Source: Casimicrobiaceae bacterium
GTDB taxonomy: Bacteria; Pseudomonadota; Gammaproteobacteria; Burkholderiales; Casimicrobiaceae
Length of the DNA: 10,886 bases
Assembly: GCA_955652025.1 (NCBI GenBank)
Contig: CATPAO010000266.1
Coordinates: 1-10,886, forward strand
Reading direction: 5' to 3'
This document shows positions 1 through 6,382 of the stretch, piece by piece (position 1 is the first letter of the stretch; each line of letters opens with the position of its first letter). Under the pieces are notes generated by a model. The model searched no databases, had not been told where the DNA came from, and saw only the letters and a program-made list of their open reading frames with translations. The position numbers and the translations under genes were made by a program.

Positions 1-99
1 AAATACTTCTATCCCGAGGCGTCGAACACCGTGATCTTCGTCATTATGGTGCTGGTGCTGCTGGTCAAGCCCGCCGGCCTGTTCGGACGCGAGCACTAG
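1..99 (+). CDS. livH: Branched-chain amino acid ABC transporter permease, LivH type (3' end only)
   Basis: Only the last 32 codons and the TAG stop (97-99) are in the window, and the start lies upstream. The visible tail begins KYFYPEASN, continues with a hydrophobic helix (VIFVIMVLVLLV) and ends KPAGLFGREH. A final membrane helix followed by KPxGLFG is the usual C-terminus of LivH permeases, one of the two inner-membrane subunits of the Liv (HAAT family) importers. The next gene, a LivM permease, starts three bases after the stop, the normal livH-livM order, so both are probably translated from one mRNA. Substrate cannot be told: relatives carry leucine/isoleucine/valine, urea, short-chain amides or aromatic acids. 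The family call is firm; the fragment is too short to say more. Confidence 0.85.
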   Translation, partial: KYFYPEASNTVIFVIMVLVLLVKPAGLFGREH

Positions 100-102
100 C
101 CG

Positions 103-1062
103 ATGGCCGGGAACGAACTCTCGACACCCGCGCGCCCGCGCCGCGAGCTCTACGCGATCGGCGCGATGGCGGCGATATTCGCCATAGCGCCTCTGCTGGG
201 TTTCTATCCGGTGTTCCTGATGAAGGCGCTGTGCTTCGCGCTGTTCGCCTGCGCGTTCAACCTGCTGCTCGGGTACGGCGGTCTGCTGTCGTTCGGCCAC
301 GCGATGTTCCTCGGCATGGCCGGCTACGCCTCCGCGCACGCGGCGAAGGAATGGGGCTTCGCGCCCGAGTTCGCGATCCTGTTCGGGACCGCGGTCGCCG
401 CGTTGCTCGGGATCGTCGTCGGCGCAGTGGCGATCCGGCGTCAGGGGATCTACTTCGCGATGATCACGCTCGCGCTCGCGCAGATGGTGTTTTTCTTCTG
501 CCTGCAAGCGCCGTTCACGCATGGCGAGGACGGCATTCAGTCGGTGCCGCGCGGGATGCTGTTCGGCTTGTTCGATTTGAACCGTCCGCTGGTCATCTAT
601 TATTTCGTGCTGGCGGTATTTTTGCTGGGATTTCTGCTCATCTATCGCACCGTGCACTCGCCATTCGGTCAGGTGCTGAAGGCGATCCGGGAAAACGAGC
701 CGCGGGCGATTTCGTTGGGCTACGACGCCGATCGCTACAAGGTGCTCGCGTTCGTGCTTTCGGCAACGCTGGCGGGACTGGCCGGCGCCACGAAGGCGAT
801 CGTGTTCCAGTTGGCGTCGCTCACCGACGTCCATTGGACGATGTCGGGCGAAGTCGTGTTGATGACGCTCCTGGGCGGCATGGGCACAATCTTCGGTCCG
901 GTCGTCGGCGCGTTCGTGATCACTGGGCTTGAAAACTACCTGTCGGGCTTCGGGCAATGGGTGACGGTGATCACCGGGTTCATTTTTGTTGTCTGCGTTC
1001 TCGCGTTTCGCCGCGGCATCGTCGGCGAGCTGTCGGCATGGTGGGACAAGCGCGCGCGCTGA
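103..1062 (+). CDS. livM: Branched-chain amino acid ABC transporter permease, LivM type
   Basis: This 319-residue inner-membrane protein is the second permease of a Liv-type (HAAT) ABC importer. A basic N-terminus (to about residue 15) is followed by about eight hydrophobic segments. Family hallmarks are visible: GYGGLLSFGHAMF near residues 57-69, the cytoplasmic coupling region with SPFGQVLKAIRENEPRA near 187-203, the AGLAGA helix near 225, and GGMGTIFGPVVGA near 258-270. Length matches stand-alone LivM proteins; no LivG ATPase domain is fused, unlike some homologues. The ATG lies three bases after the livH stop, with only a weak purine stretch upstream, so translation is probably coupled. 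LivG and LivF ATPases and the binding protein are not downstream here and are probably encoded upstream of the window. Family assignment is certain; the transported substrate is not. Confidence 0.95.
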   Translation: MAGNELSTPARPRRELYAIGAMAAIFAIAPLLGFYPVFLMKALCFALFACAFNLLLGYGGLLSFGHAMFLGMAGYASAHAAKEWGFAPEFAILFGTAVAALLGIVVGAVAIRRQGIYFAMITLALAQMVFFFCLQAPFTHGEDGIQSVPRGMLFGLFDLNRPLVIYYFVLAVFLLGFLLIYRTVHSPFGQVLKAIRENEPRAISLGYDADRYKVLAFVLSATLAGLAGATKAIVFQLASLTDVHWTMSGEVVLMTLLGGMGTIFGPVVGAFVITGLENYLSGFGQWVTVITGFIFVVCVLAFRRGIVGELSAWWDKRAR

Positions 1063-1622
1063 TCGCTCGCTTCGGCATTCTTGCTTTGACTGCGGCCGCG
1101 GCGGGACTCACCGCGGCGCAAGACCTGCACGCGATCGTCGCGTGCCGCGATGGACTGCCCCACGGCGCGTACGAATTGCGGGCGCAGGACGGAGACCTTC
1201 GCGTTGTAGGCGCGTTCAATCGCGGCATGCGAACCGGATCGTTCATCTACTGGACCCGCAGCGGCGCGCGTATCGCGCATGTCCCGTACGAAGACGACCG
1301 GAAGAACGGCACGCTGTCGCTCTGGTACGCGACGTCGCGGGCGGCGCGGGAACCGCAGCCCAAGCTTCAGGCCGGATTCGCCGCGGGAAGGCGGAACGAC
1401 GTCACCCGGTCGTGGTACGCCAACGGCCGGCCGCGGACGTTGTTTCGCTATGAAATGGATGTGCTGGCTGACGCGCAGGCATGGTCACGAACGGGCTCGC
1501 CGCTCGCCGCGGCCGACGCCCGTAAGGTGGCCGCGCGCGACCGCGACCTGGACGATAAGTATTATGCTTCGCTTGATGCGATCGTGACCGGGCACCTGCC
1601 GGATTGCCGAGACCGGCCTTAG
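1038..1622 (+). CDS. Small exported protein with MORN/YwqK-like repeats
   Basis: This is a 194-residue protein of unknown function. The start chosen is ATG 1038, inside livM (25-base overlap), because it yields a clean signal peptide: two Arg residues by position 11, a hydrophobic run (GILALTAAAAGLTA) and probable cleavage near AAQ-DL at about residue 28. GTG 1041 is nearly as good. The mature part has repeating pieces resembling MORN/YwqK repeats, a short aromatic-x-NG/SG turn followed by a strand and a glycine: DGLPHGAYEL (38-47), FNRGMRTGSFIYW (60-72), KNGTLSLWY (89-97) and WYANGRPRTLFRY (127-139). Such repeats form beta-hairpin sheets and are common in bacterial proteins often named 'YwqK family antitoxin', a name that implies no toxin here. 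Cys36 and Cys190 lie near the ends of the mature chain and could form a disulfide in the periplasm. The link to the liv genes is positional only. Confidence 0.75.
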   Translation: MVGQARALIARFGILALTAAAAGLTAAQDLHAIVACRDGLPHGAYELRAQDGDLRVVGAFNRGMRTGSFIYWTRSGARIAHVPYEDDRKNGTLSLWYATSRAAREPQPKLQAGFAAGRRNDVTRSWYANGRPRTLFRYEMDVLADAQAWSRTGSPLAAADARKVAARDRDLDDKYYASLDAIVTGHLPDCRDRP

Positions 1623-1643
1623 CGCCGGCCGCCGCAAACAACG

Positions 1644-1658
1644 TCGCTTCGCAAGCGA
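1644..1658 (+). other. Small hairpin just upstream of the FAH-family ribosome binding site
   Basis: TCGCTT and AAGCGA are perfect complements (1644-1649 with 1653-1658) separated by a CGC triloop. The hairpin sits between the stop of the MORN-like gene and the GAGG ribosome binding site at 1663-1666, which lies four bases before ATG 1671. With only six pairs and a short A-run after it, it could be a weak translational spacer; it is not a convincing terminator. Confidence 0.4.
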
Positions 1659-1670
1659 AAAAGAGGACAC

Positions 1671-2465
1671 ATGCCCACCAACAAACGCCGGGAATTGCTG
1701 CAAGCGGCCGGCGCGCTCGCGGCCGGCAGCGTCGCCGCGCCCGCGACTGCCGCCGACACGACCATGACGCCCCGCACGCCCTTCAACGTTCCAGAAACGT
1801 TCATCCCCGTCGCCGGCGGCGCCGAGTTGTTTCCGGTGCGGCGCATCTACTGCATCGGCCGCAACTACGCGGCGCACGCGCGCGAAATGGGTTCCGACCC
1901 GACGCGCGAGCCGCCGTTCTTTTTCCAGAAACCGACGGACGCCGTGCAAATCGTCCCGCTCGGCCAGACGATCGATCACCCGTATCCGCCGCTCACGAAG
2001 AATTACCACTACGAGGTGGAGCTCGTCGCCGCGCTCGCGAAGGGCGGACGCAACGTTGCGGTCGACCGCGCGCTCGAGATGGTCTACGCGTACACGGTCG
2101 GGCTCGACATGACGCGCCGCGACCTGCAACGCGCGATGGGTGACGAGAAGAAGCCGTGGGAGATCGGCAAGAGCTTCGACCATTCGGCGCCGCTCGGGCC
2201 GTTGCAACCCGTCGCCAAAGTCGGACACCTCAAGGAAGGCGCGATCTGGCTCAAGGTGAACGGACAGATCAAGCAGAACGCGAACCTGAACCAGATGATC
2301 TGGTCGGTGGCGGAGCAAATCAGCCGATTGTCGGACGCGTTCGAGCTTGCGCCCGGCGACATCATTTATTCCGGCACGCCGGAAAACGTCGGACCGGTCG
2401 TGCCCGGCGACATCATGGACGCGCATATCGACGGCCTGCCCGACATTCGCGTGAAGGTGATCTAG
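1671..2465 (+). CDS. Fumarylacetoacetate hydrolase family protein with apparent Tat signal peptide
   Basis: This 264-residue protein belongs to the FAH superfamily, Mg/Mn-dependent enzymes that cleave C-C bonds of beta-diketo acids or decarboxylate or hydrate related oxo-acids, usually in catabolic pathways. Visible family residues are RNYAAHA (64-70), the metal ligands Glu115 and Glu117 in YHYEVEL, Asp146 in VGLDMTRRD, Lys167 in GKSFDHSAP, and the closing SGTPENVGPV-x-PGD block. The N-terminus is unusual for this normally cytosolic fold: KRRELLQAAGALAAGSVAAPATAA looks like a twin-arginine signal (RRxLL, hydrophobic stretch, Ala-rich cleavage region near residue 28). ATG 1671 is supported by AGAGGA just upstream. 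An internal ATG at 1764 (residue 32) would give an ordinary cytosolic enzyme but has no clear ribosome binding site. The 48-base gap to the previous gene allows co-transcription. The family is sure; substrate and export are inference. Confidence 0.9.
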   Translation: MPTNKRRELLQAAGALAAGSVAAPATAADTTMTPRTPFNVPETFIPVAGGAELFPVRRIYCIGRNYAAHAREMGSDPTREPPFFFQKPTDAVQIVPLGQTIDHPYPPLTKNYHYEVELVAALAKGGRNVAVDRALEMVYAYTVGLDMTRRDLQRAMGDEKKPWEIGKSFDHSAPLGPLQPVAKVGHLKEGAIWLKVNGQIKQNANLNQMIWSVAEQISRLSDAFELAPGDIIYSGTPENVGPVVPGDIMDAHIDGLPDIRVKVI

Positions 2466-2470
2466 CGGGG

Positions 2471-2508
2471 GCGCACCGACGCGGCGCGCGGCGCACCGGC
2501 CAGGTGCG
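2471..2508 (+). repeat. Direct repeat GCGCACCG x2 and small hairpin after the FAH-family gene
   Basis: GCGCACCG occurs at 2471-2478 and 2491-2498, exactly 20 bases apart. The second copy also forms the left arm of a hairpin: CGCACC (2492-2497) pairs with GGTGCG (2503-2508) across a five-base loop. No T-run follows, so it is not a classical intrinsic terminator. It lies upstream of the predicted promoter for the peptide transporter and, with its two-turn spacing, could be a regulator binding site. That role is inferred. Confidence 0.35.
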
Positions 2509-2511
2509 ATC

Positions 2512-2539
2512 CTCCCGCGGCTTTGACGCATCGCGGGAG
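2512..2539 (+). promoter_or_regulatory. Perfect 8-bp inverted repeat spanning the -35 box (possible operator)
   Basis: CTCCCGCG (2512-2519) and CGCGGGAG (2532-2539) are perfect reverse complements with a 12-base centre. The centre holds the -35 hexamer TTGACG (2523-2528) of the promoter described next. A dyad centred on a -35 element is where a dimeric repressor would block RNA polymerase. As RNA it would instead be an 8-bp hairpin ending the upstream transcript, but no U-tract follows. The sequence is seen; the role is inferred. Confidence 0.45.
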
Positions 2540-2551
2540 CTGCGATAGTGT
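2523..2551 (+). promoter_or_regulatory. Likely sigma-70 promoter of the peptide transporter operon
   Basis: TTGACG at 2523-2528 (five of six consensus bases), a 17-base spacer, and TAGTGT at 2546-2551 (three of six, including the TA and the final T). Transcription would start near 2558-2560, leaving about 75 bases of leader before the binding-protein ATG at 2634. The -10 box is weak, which would fit regulation through the overlapping inverted repeat. Confidence 0.5.
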
Positions 2552-2633
2552 GCGCTGTCATCTTCCCGAGCGATCGGCTTCGCGCCAGACGCCGGCCGTG
2601 GTTTATCCGTAACTCATCGGTCCGAGGAATTCC

Positions 2634-4217
2634 ATGAATCCCCTAGGTAAATCGTTGCGCTTCGCCGCCGCAGCGCTGTTGTCGCTCGCCGCGCTGGCGC
2701 TCCCGGCCGCGGCGCAGGAGTTGAAGATCGCCGTCGCCGCCGACGTCACGTCGATCGATCCGCATTTCTTCAACCTGTTTCCGAACAACAACATCGCCGA
2801 GCACATCTTCGACAAGCTCGTGCAAATGGACCCGGACTCGAAAATGATTCCCGGTCTCGCCACGTCGTGGAAGGCGATCGATGACAAGACGTGGGAGTTC
2901 AAGCTGCGCAAGGGGGTCAAGTTCCACGACGGCAGCGAGTTGACCGCCGAGGACGTTGCATTCTCGATCGATCGCGTGCCGACGATCGCGAACAGCCCGG
3001 GCTTGTTCACCGCGTACACGAAGGCGATCGTCGGCAAGGAAATCGTCGATCCGTACACGATCCGCTTCAAGTATGCGGTGCCTTATCCGCTTGCGCCCAA
3101 CGATCTGTCCACGATCTACATTGTGTCGAAAAAGGTTGCGACCGGCGCCTCGACCGAGGATTTCAACAGCGGCAAGGCGGCGATCGGCAGCGGCCGCTTC
3201 AAGCTCATCCGCTATGTCAACGGCGACCGCGTCGAGCTCGCGCGAAACGACAACTATTGGGGCGAGAAGGCGGCATGGCAAAAGGTGACATTCAAGATCA
3301 TCAAGAACGAGCCGGCGCGCGTGGCGGCGCTCCTGTCGGGCGACGTCGACGCGATCGAGCAACCGCCGACGGCGGATTTCGCGCGGATCAAATCCGACCC
3401 GAAGTTCATCGTCACTTCCAAGATCTCGCACCGCGTCATCTATTTCAATTTCGATCATCTGGAACGGGTGAGCCCGTTCATCGCCGACAACGACGGCAAG
3501 CCGATGGCCAAAAATCCGCTGCTGGACGTGCGCGTCCGACGGGCGATTTCGAAGGCGATCAATCGCCAGGCGATCGCCGACAAAGTGATGGAGGGGCAGG
3601 CGGTGCCGTCGGGGCAACTCGTGTCCACGCACTTGTTCGGGTACGTGCCAACGATGAAACCCGAGGTTTACGACCCCGACGGCGCGAAGAAGCTGCTCGC
3701 AGAGGCCGGCTATCCGAAGGGGTTCCACCTGACGATCCACGGACCGTCGGGCCGTTACGTCAATGACGAGAAGATCGTGCAAGCGGTCGCGCAAATGCTG
3801 ACGCGCGTCGGCATCGTTTCGAAGGTGGAGACCGCGCCGATGGGTCCGTACTCGAGCCGTGCGTCGAAGCAGGAGTTCAGCTTCGAGATGGTCGGGTGGG
3901 GCGCGTCGACCGGTGAGGCGAGCTCGCCGCTCCGCTCGCTGATCGCGACCTACAACACGCAGAAGGGCCTCGGCGCGGTGAATTGGGGCCGCTACAGCAA
4001 CCCCAAGGTCGATTATCTGATCGAGCAGGCACTGCAGCAGGTCGACGACGAAAATCGCAGAGTGATGCTGCAACGGGCCACCGAGCTCGCGATGTCGGAT
4101 TTGGGGATCATGCCGATCCATTTCCAGTTCACGATGTGGGCGACGCGCAAGGGCGTTTCGTATACGCCGCGCACCGACGAGTACACATTGGCGTTCCAGT
4201 TCAAGCCGGCGTTATGA
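2634..4217 (+). CDS. Peptide-type ABC transporter substrate-binding protein (SBP family 5)
   Basis: This 527-residue periplasmic receptor is of the DppA/OppA/NikA class (solute-binding family 5), which delivers peptides or related solutes to the permeases encoded next. A typical Sec signal peptide is visible: MNPLGKSLR, a long Ala/Leu core and cleavage at about residue 27 (PAAA-QE). The mature start ELKIAVAADVTSIDPHFFN, the block KFHDGSELTAEDVAFSIDR (101-119) and the hinge region with DVRVRRAISKAINRQAIADKVMEGQA are classic for the family. No lipobox cysteine is present, so the protein should be soluble in the periplasm. GAGGA lies six bases before ATG 2634, a strong ribosome binding site. It is first in a transporter operon, the usual place for the most abundant component. 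The substrate could be di- or oligopeptides, glutathione-like or N-acyl compounds; the sequence does not decide. Confidence 0.95.
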   Translation: MNPLGKSLRFAAAALLSLAALALPAAAQELKIAVAADVTSIDPHFFNLFPNNNIAEHIFDKLVQMDPDSKMIPGLATSWKAIDDKTWEFKLRKGVKFHDGSELTAEDVAFSIDRVPTIANSPGLFTAYTKAIVGKEIVDPYTIRFKYAVPYPLAPNDLSTIYIVSKKVATGASTEDFNSGKAAIGSGRFKLIRYVNGDRVELARNDNYWGEKAAWQKVTFKIIKNEPARVAALLSGDVDAIEQPPTADFARIKSDPKFIVTSKISHRVIYFNFDHLERVSPFIADNDGKPMAKNPLLDVRVRRAISKAINRQAIADKVMEGQAVPSGQLVSTHLFGYVPTMKPEVYDPDGAKKLLAEAGYPKGFHLTIHGPSGRYVNDEKIVQAVAQMLTRVGIVSKVETAPMGPYSSRASKQEFSFEMVGWGASTGEASSPLRSLIATYNTQKGLGAVNWGRYSNPKVDYLIEQALQQVDDENRRVMLQRATELAMSDLGIMPIHFQFTMWATRKGVSYTPRTDEYTLAFQFKPAL

Positions 4218-4221
4218 GTGT

Positions 4222-4257
4222 CGCGAATCGGAGGTTGCGCGCTCGGGCGCGAGCCTC
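4222..4257 (+). repeat. First intercistronic hairpin region after the binding-protein gene
   Basis: Just after the stop codon comes CGCGAATCG (4222-4230), the same nine bases that form an arm of the hairpin at 4267-4300. A short stem of GCTCG (4241-4245) with CGAGC (4250-4254) follows. There is no T-tract. It probably contributes to structured RNA between the highly expressed binding-protein message and the permease message. Confidence 0.4.
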
Positions 4258-4266
4258 GTGCCGCCG

Positions 4267-4300
4267 CCGCGAATCGACCGGCCTTGCCGGCGATTCGCGG
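4267..4300 (+). other. Strong intercistronic hairpin (10 + 5 bp stem, CTT loop)
   Basis: The left arm 4267-4276 (CCGCGAATCG) pairs perfectly with 4291-4300. One bulged A at 4277 follows, then CCGGC (4278-4282) pairs with GCCGG (4286-4290) around a CTT triloop. The 15-pair GC-rich stem has no T-run after it. Hairpins placed between binding-protein and permease genes, as in malE-malF, commonly protect the upstream mRNA from 3' exonucleases and lower downstream expression. That role is inferred by analogy. Confidence 0.7.
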
Positions 4301-4311
4301 GTGAAATGTTG

Positions 4312-4341
4312 CGGCCGAAAGTAGGGTTGCACTTTCGGCCG
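4312..4341 (+). promoter_or_regulatory. Perfect 11-bp hairpin running into the dppB start codon
   Basis: CGGCCGAAAGT (4312-4322) and ACTTTCGGCCG (4331-4341) are perfect complements with an eight-base loop AGGGTTGC. The last paired base, G4341, is the first base of the preferred GTG start of the next gene. The only purine-rich, SD-like bases nearby (AGGG, 4323-4326) lie in the loop. The stem is followed by TGCTTGTTT, a loose T-rich stretch, so the element could act as a leaky intrinsic terminator, a translational lid on the start codon, or both. Confidence 0.65.
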
Positions 4342-5321
4342 TGCTTGTTTATATCATCCGCCGCAGCATGCAAAGCATCGTCGTGTTGCTCGTCATGTCG
4401 CTGCTGGTGTTCGTCGGCGTCTACGCGGTCGGCAATCCGGTCGACATCCTGATCAATCCGCAGGCCGACCAGATCGACCGCGAGCGCGCGATCGCCGCGC
4501 TTGGATTGGACAAGAGCTTGCCCCAGCAGTACGTGAGCTTTTTGTGGGGCGCGCTCCACGGCGACCTCGGGCGTTCGTTCGTCCACTCGACCCCGGCGCT
4601 TCGTCTGGTCTTCGAGCGAATGCCGGCGACGCTGGAGCTTGCGCTGGCCGCGATGCTGATCGCCGTGATCATCGGTATTCCGCTCGGACTGTGGGCGGGA
4701 CTGCGGCCCAACGGCGTTGCCGGGCGGTCGATCATGGCGGGCTCGATCCTGGGGTTCTCGCTGCCGACGTTCTGGGTCGGGCTGATGCTGATCATGGTGT
4801 TCTCGGTGATGCTGGGCTGGCTGCCGTCCAACGGCCGCGGCCCGACCGTCGACCTGTTCGGCGTGATTCCGGTGTCGTTCCTGTCGATCGAGGGATGGCG
4901 GCATCTGATCATGCCGGCGACGAATCTCGCGCTGTTCAACGTGGCGCTGCTGATCCGCCTCACGCGCGCCGGCACGCATGAGGCGCTCCTGCAGGACTAC
5001 GTGAAATTCGCCCGCGCGAAAGGCCTCACCAATGGCCGGATCGTCGGCGTCCACGTGCTGCGCAATATCCTGATTCCGATCGTGACCGTCATCGGGTTGC
5101 AATTTGGCGCGCTGATCGCGTTCGCGATCGTCACCGAGAGCGTCTTCGCGTGGCCGGGCATGGGTAAGCTCCTGATCGATTCGCTCAATTTGCTTGACCG
5201 ACCGGTCATCGTCGCCTACCTGCTCGTCATCGTCACGATCTTCATCGTGATCAATTTGGCGGTCGACGTGCTGTATTCCACGCTCGATCCGCGCGTGCGA
5301 ATTACGGACTCCAAGGGATGA
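4341..5321 (+). CDS. dppB: Peptide-type ABC transporter permease, DppB/OppB family
   Basis: This 326-residue inner-membrane subunit is one of two that form the translocation path of the peptide-type importer. GTG 4341 is chosen because it gives MLVYIIRRSMQSIVVLL, matching the usual family start (x-Y-I-x-R-R ... hydrophobic helix). ATG 4368 would remove that conserved beginning. Visible marks include GDLGRSF (74-80), a central set of helices from about 96, the EAA coupling loop around YVKFARAKGL (220-229) followed by HVLRNILIPIVTV, and VTESVFAWPGMGKLLIDS (264-281). Length is normal. The start codon lies at the base of a perfect hairpin and has no well-placed Shine-Dalgarno, suggesting low or controlled translation relative to the binding protein. 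The gene ends with an ATGA overlap with the next permease. Function is secure at family level; the dpp name does not imply a dipeptide substrate. Confidence 0.93.
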   Translation: MLVYIIRRSMQSIVVLLVMSLLVFVGVYAVGNPVDILINPQADQIDRERAIAALGLDKSLPQQYVSFLWGALHGDLGRSFVHSTPALRLVFERMPATLELALAAMLIAVIIGIPLGLWAGLRPNGVAGRSIMAGSILGFSLPTFWVGLMLIMVFSVMLGWLPSNGRGPTVDLFGVIPVSFLSIEGWRHLIMPATNLALFNVALLIRLTRAGTHEALLQDYVKFARAKGLTNGRIVGVHVLRNILIPIVTVIGLQFGALIAFAIVTESVFAWPGMGKLLIDSLNLLDRPVIVAYLLVIVTIFIVINLAVDVLYSTLDPRVRITDSKG

Positions 5322-6241
5322 GCACGATCGTCGACGCCACGGAACCGATTGTCGCGCCGAAGCGCCGCGTGCAATCGCCGATGGCGCGCGTCGCGAGTGA
5401 CTTCGTCGCCAATCCGGTGGCCATCTTTGGCTTGGTGCTTCTCGGGGTCGTGATCCTGGTGGCGATATTGGCGCCGCTCATCTCGCCGCAGAATCCCTAC
5501 GACCTTGCCCAGCTCGACGTAATGGACGGGCGGCTCGAGCCGGGGTCGAAGGCACCGAGCGGCGGCACGTATTGGCTCGGCACCGACGACCAGGGTCGCG
5601 ACATGTTGTCCGCGATCTTCTACGGCCTTCGCATCTCGCTGTCGGTGGGCGTAATCGCTACGGTGCTCGCGCTTCTGATCGGACTCTCGATGGGGCTCGG
5701 CGCTGCGTATTTCGGCGGTCGGACCGAGTCGTTGATCATGCGGATTGTCGATATTCAGCTGTCGTTTCCCGCCATTCTCATCGCGCTGATCCTGATCGCG
5801 GTGTTGGGACAAGGCACCGGCAAAGTGATCGCCGCGCTGGTGACCGTCCAGTGGGCGTATTACGCGCGTACCGTGCGGAGCGCTGCACTCGTCGAGAAGC
5901 GCAAGGAGTACATGGAAGCGGCGCGCTGCCTGGCATTGCCGCCGTCGCATATCGTGTTCCGTCATCTGCTGCCAAACTGTCTGCCGCCGATGATCGTCAT
6001 CGCGACGGTGCAGGTTGCAGCGGCGATCGCGCTCGAAGCGACGCTGTCGTTTCTGGGACTGGGACTGCCGATCACCGAGCCGTCGCTCGGCTTGCTGATC
6101 GCCAACGGCTACCAATATATGTTGTCGGGGAAATACTGGATCAGCTTCTTCCCGGGCTTGGCGCTTCTCGTCACGATCGTCAGCATCAATCTCGTCGCGG
6201 ATCAGTTGCGCGACGTGCTCAATCCCCGGCTGCAAAGGTGA
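5318..6241 (+). CDS. dppC: Peptide-type ABC transporter permease, DppC/OppC family
   Basis: This 307-residue protein is the partner permease of the preceding gene. After a hydrophilic N-terminus (to about residue 30) come the first helix (AIFGLVLLGVVILVAILAPL), a periplasmic stretch ending YWLGTDDQGRDMLSAIFYG (85-103), a family signature, and a bundle of helices. The EAA loop is EYMEAARCLALPPSHIVFRHLLPN (198-220), which docks on the ATPases. EATLSFLGLG and a terminal LRDVLNPR are also typical. ATG 5318 overlaps the upstream stop as ATGA, with AAGGG directly before it (too close for normal initiation), so re-initiation by terminating ribosomes is likely. The downstream gap of 141 bases contains hairpins (see next entries). 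Confidence 0.95.
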   Translation: MSTIVDATEPIVAPKRRVQSPMARVASDFVANPVAIFGLVLLGVVILVAILAPLISPQNPYDLAQLDVMDGRLEPGSKAPSGGTYWLGTDDQGRDMLSAIFYGLRISLSVGVIATVLALLIGLSMGLGAAYFGGRTESLIMRIVDIQLSFPAILIALILIAVLGQGTGKVIAALVTVQWAYYARTVRSAALVEKRKEYMEAARCLALPPSHIVFRHLLPNCLPPMIVIATVQVAAAIALEATLSFLGLGLPITEPSLGLLIANGYQYMLSGKYWISFFPGLALLVTIVSINLVADQLRDVLNPRLQR

Positions 6242-6246
6242 GCATT

Positions 6247-6291
6247 CCGCGCAAAGTTTCGCTCGTTCCACTCGCACGATACTTTGCGCGG
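6247..6291 (+). other. Perfect 11-bp inverted repeat with 23-base loop, between dppC and dppD
   Basis: CCGCGCAAAGT (6247-6257) and ACTTTGCGCGG (6281-6291) are perfect complements. The repeat begins five bases after the dppC stop. No T-tract follows. Its AAAGT...ACTTT inner part resembles the hairpin before dppB. Possible roles are an mRNA processing or stability element, an operator, or one member of a dispersed repeat family; the sequence alone does not decide. Confidence 0.6.
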
Positions 6292-6303
6292 GGGTGGATT
6301 TCC

Positions 6304-6322
6304 GCCGCCGCCTTGCGGCGGC
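6304..6322 (+). other. GC-rich hairpin with CTT loop upstream of dppD
   Basis: GCCGCCGC (6304-6311) pairs with GCGGCGGC (6315-6322) around a CTT triloop. A second CGGCGGCGG run at 6324-6332 could compete for the same left arm. It follows the 11-bp repeat by 12 bases. The loop and flanks (CCTTG) match those of the hairpin at 4267-4300. No T-run follows, so termination is unlikely. Confidence 0.5.
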
Positions 6323-6382
6323 CCGGCGGCGGCGGCGCGGAGGACGGCGGAACCAAACGAGCATCGTGCGGACAGTTCGGCC

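Noticed and set aside
2643..4121. 492-codon open frame on the minus strand, opposite the binding-protein gene
   Set aside because: Its product is Arg/Asp/His-rich low-complexity sequence with no recognisable domain, as expected for the antisense frame of a GC-rich gene. The + strand protein is a clear SBP family 5 member.
6302..6350. CGG/CCG triplet run as a possible microsatellite or coding repeat
   Set aside because: The triplets are explained by an 8-bp hairpin with a CTT loop in a very GC-rich gap; the run is short and irregular.
6284..6382. N-terminal extension of dppD from TTG 6284
   Set aside because: The added residues are a low-complexity translation of the intergenic hairpins, and the normal family start is at ATG 6383.
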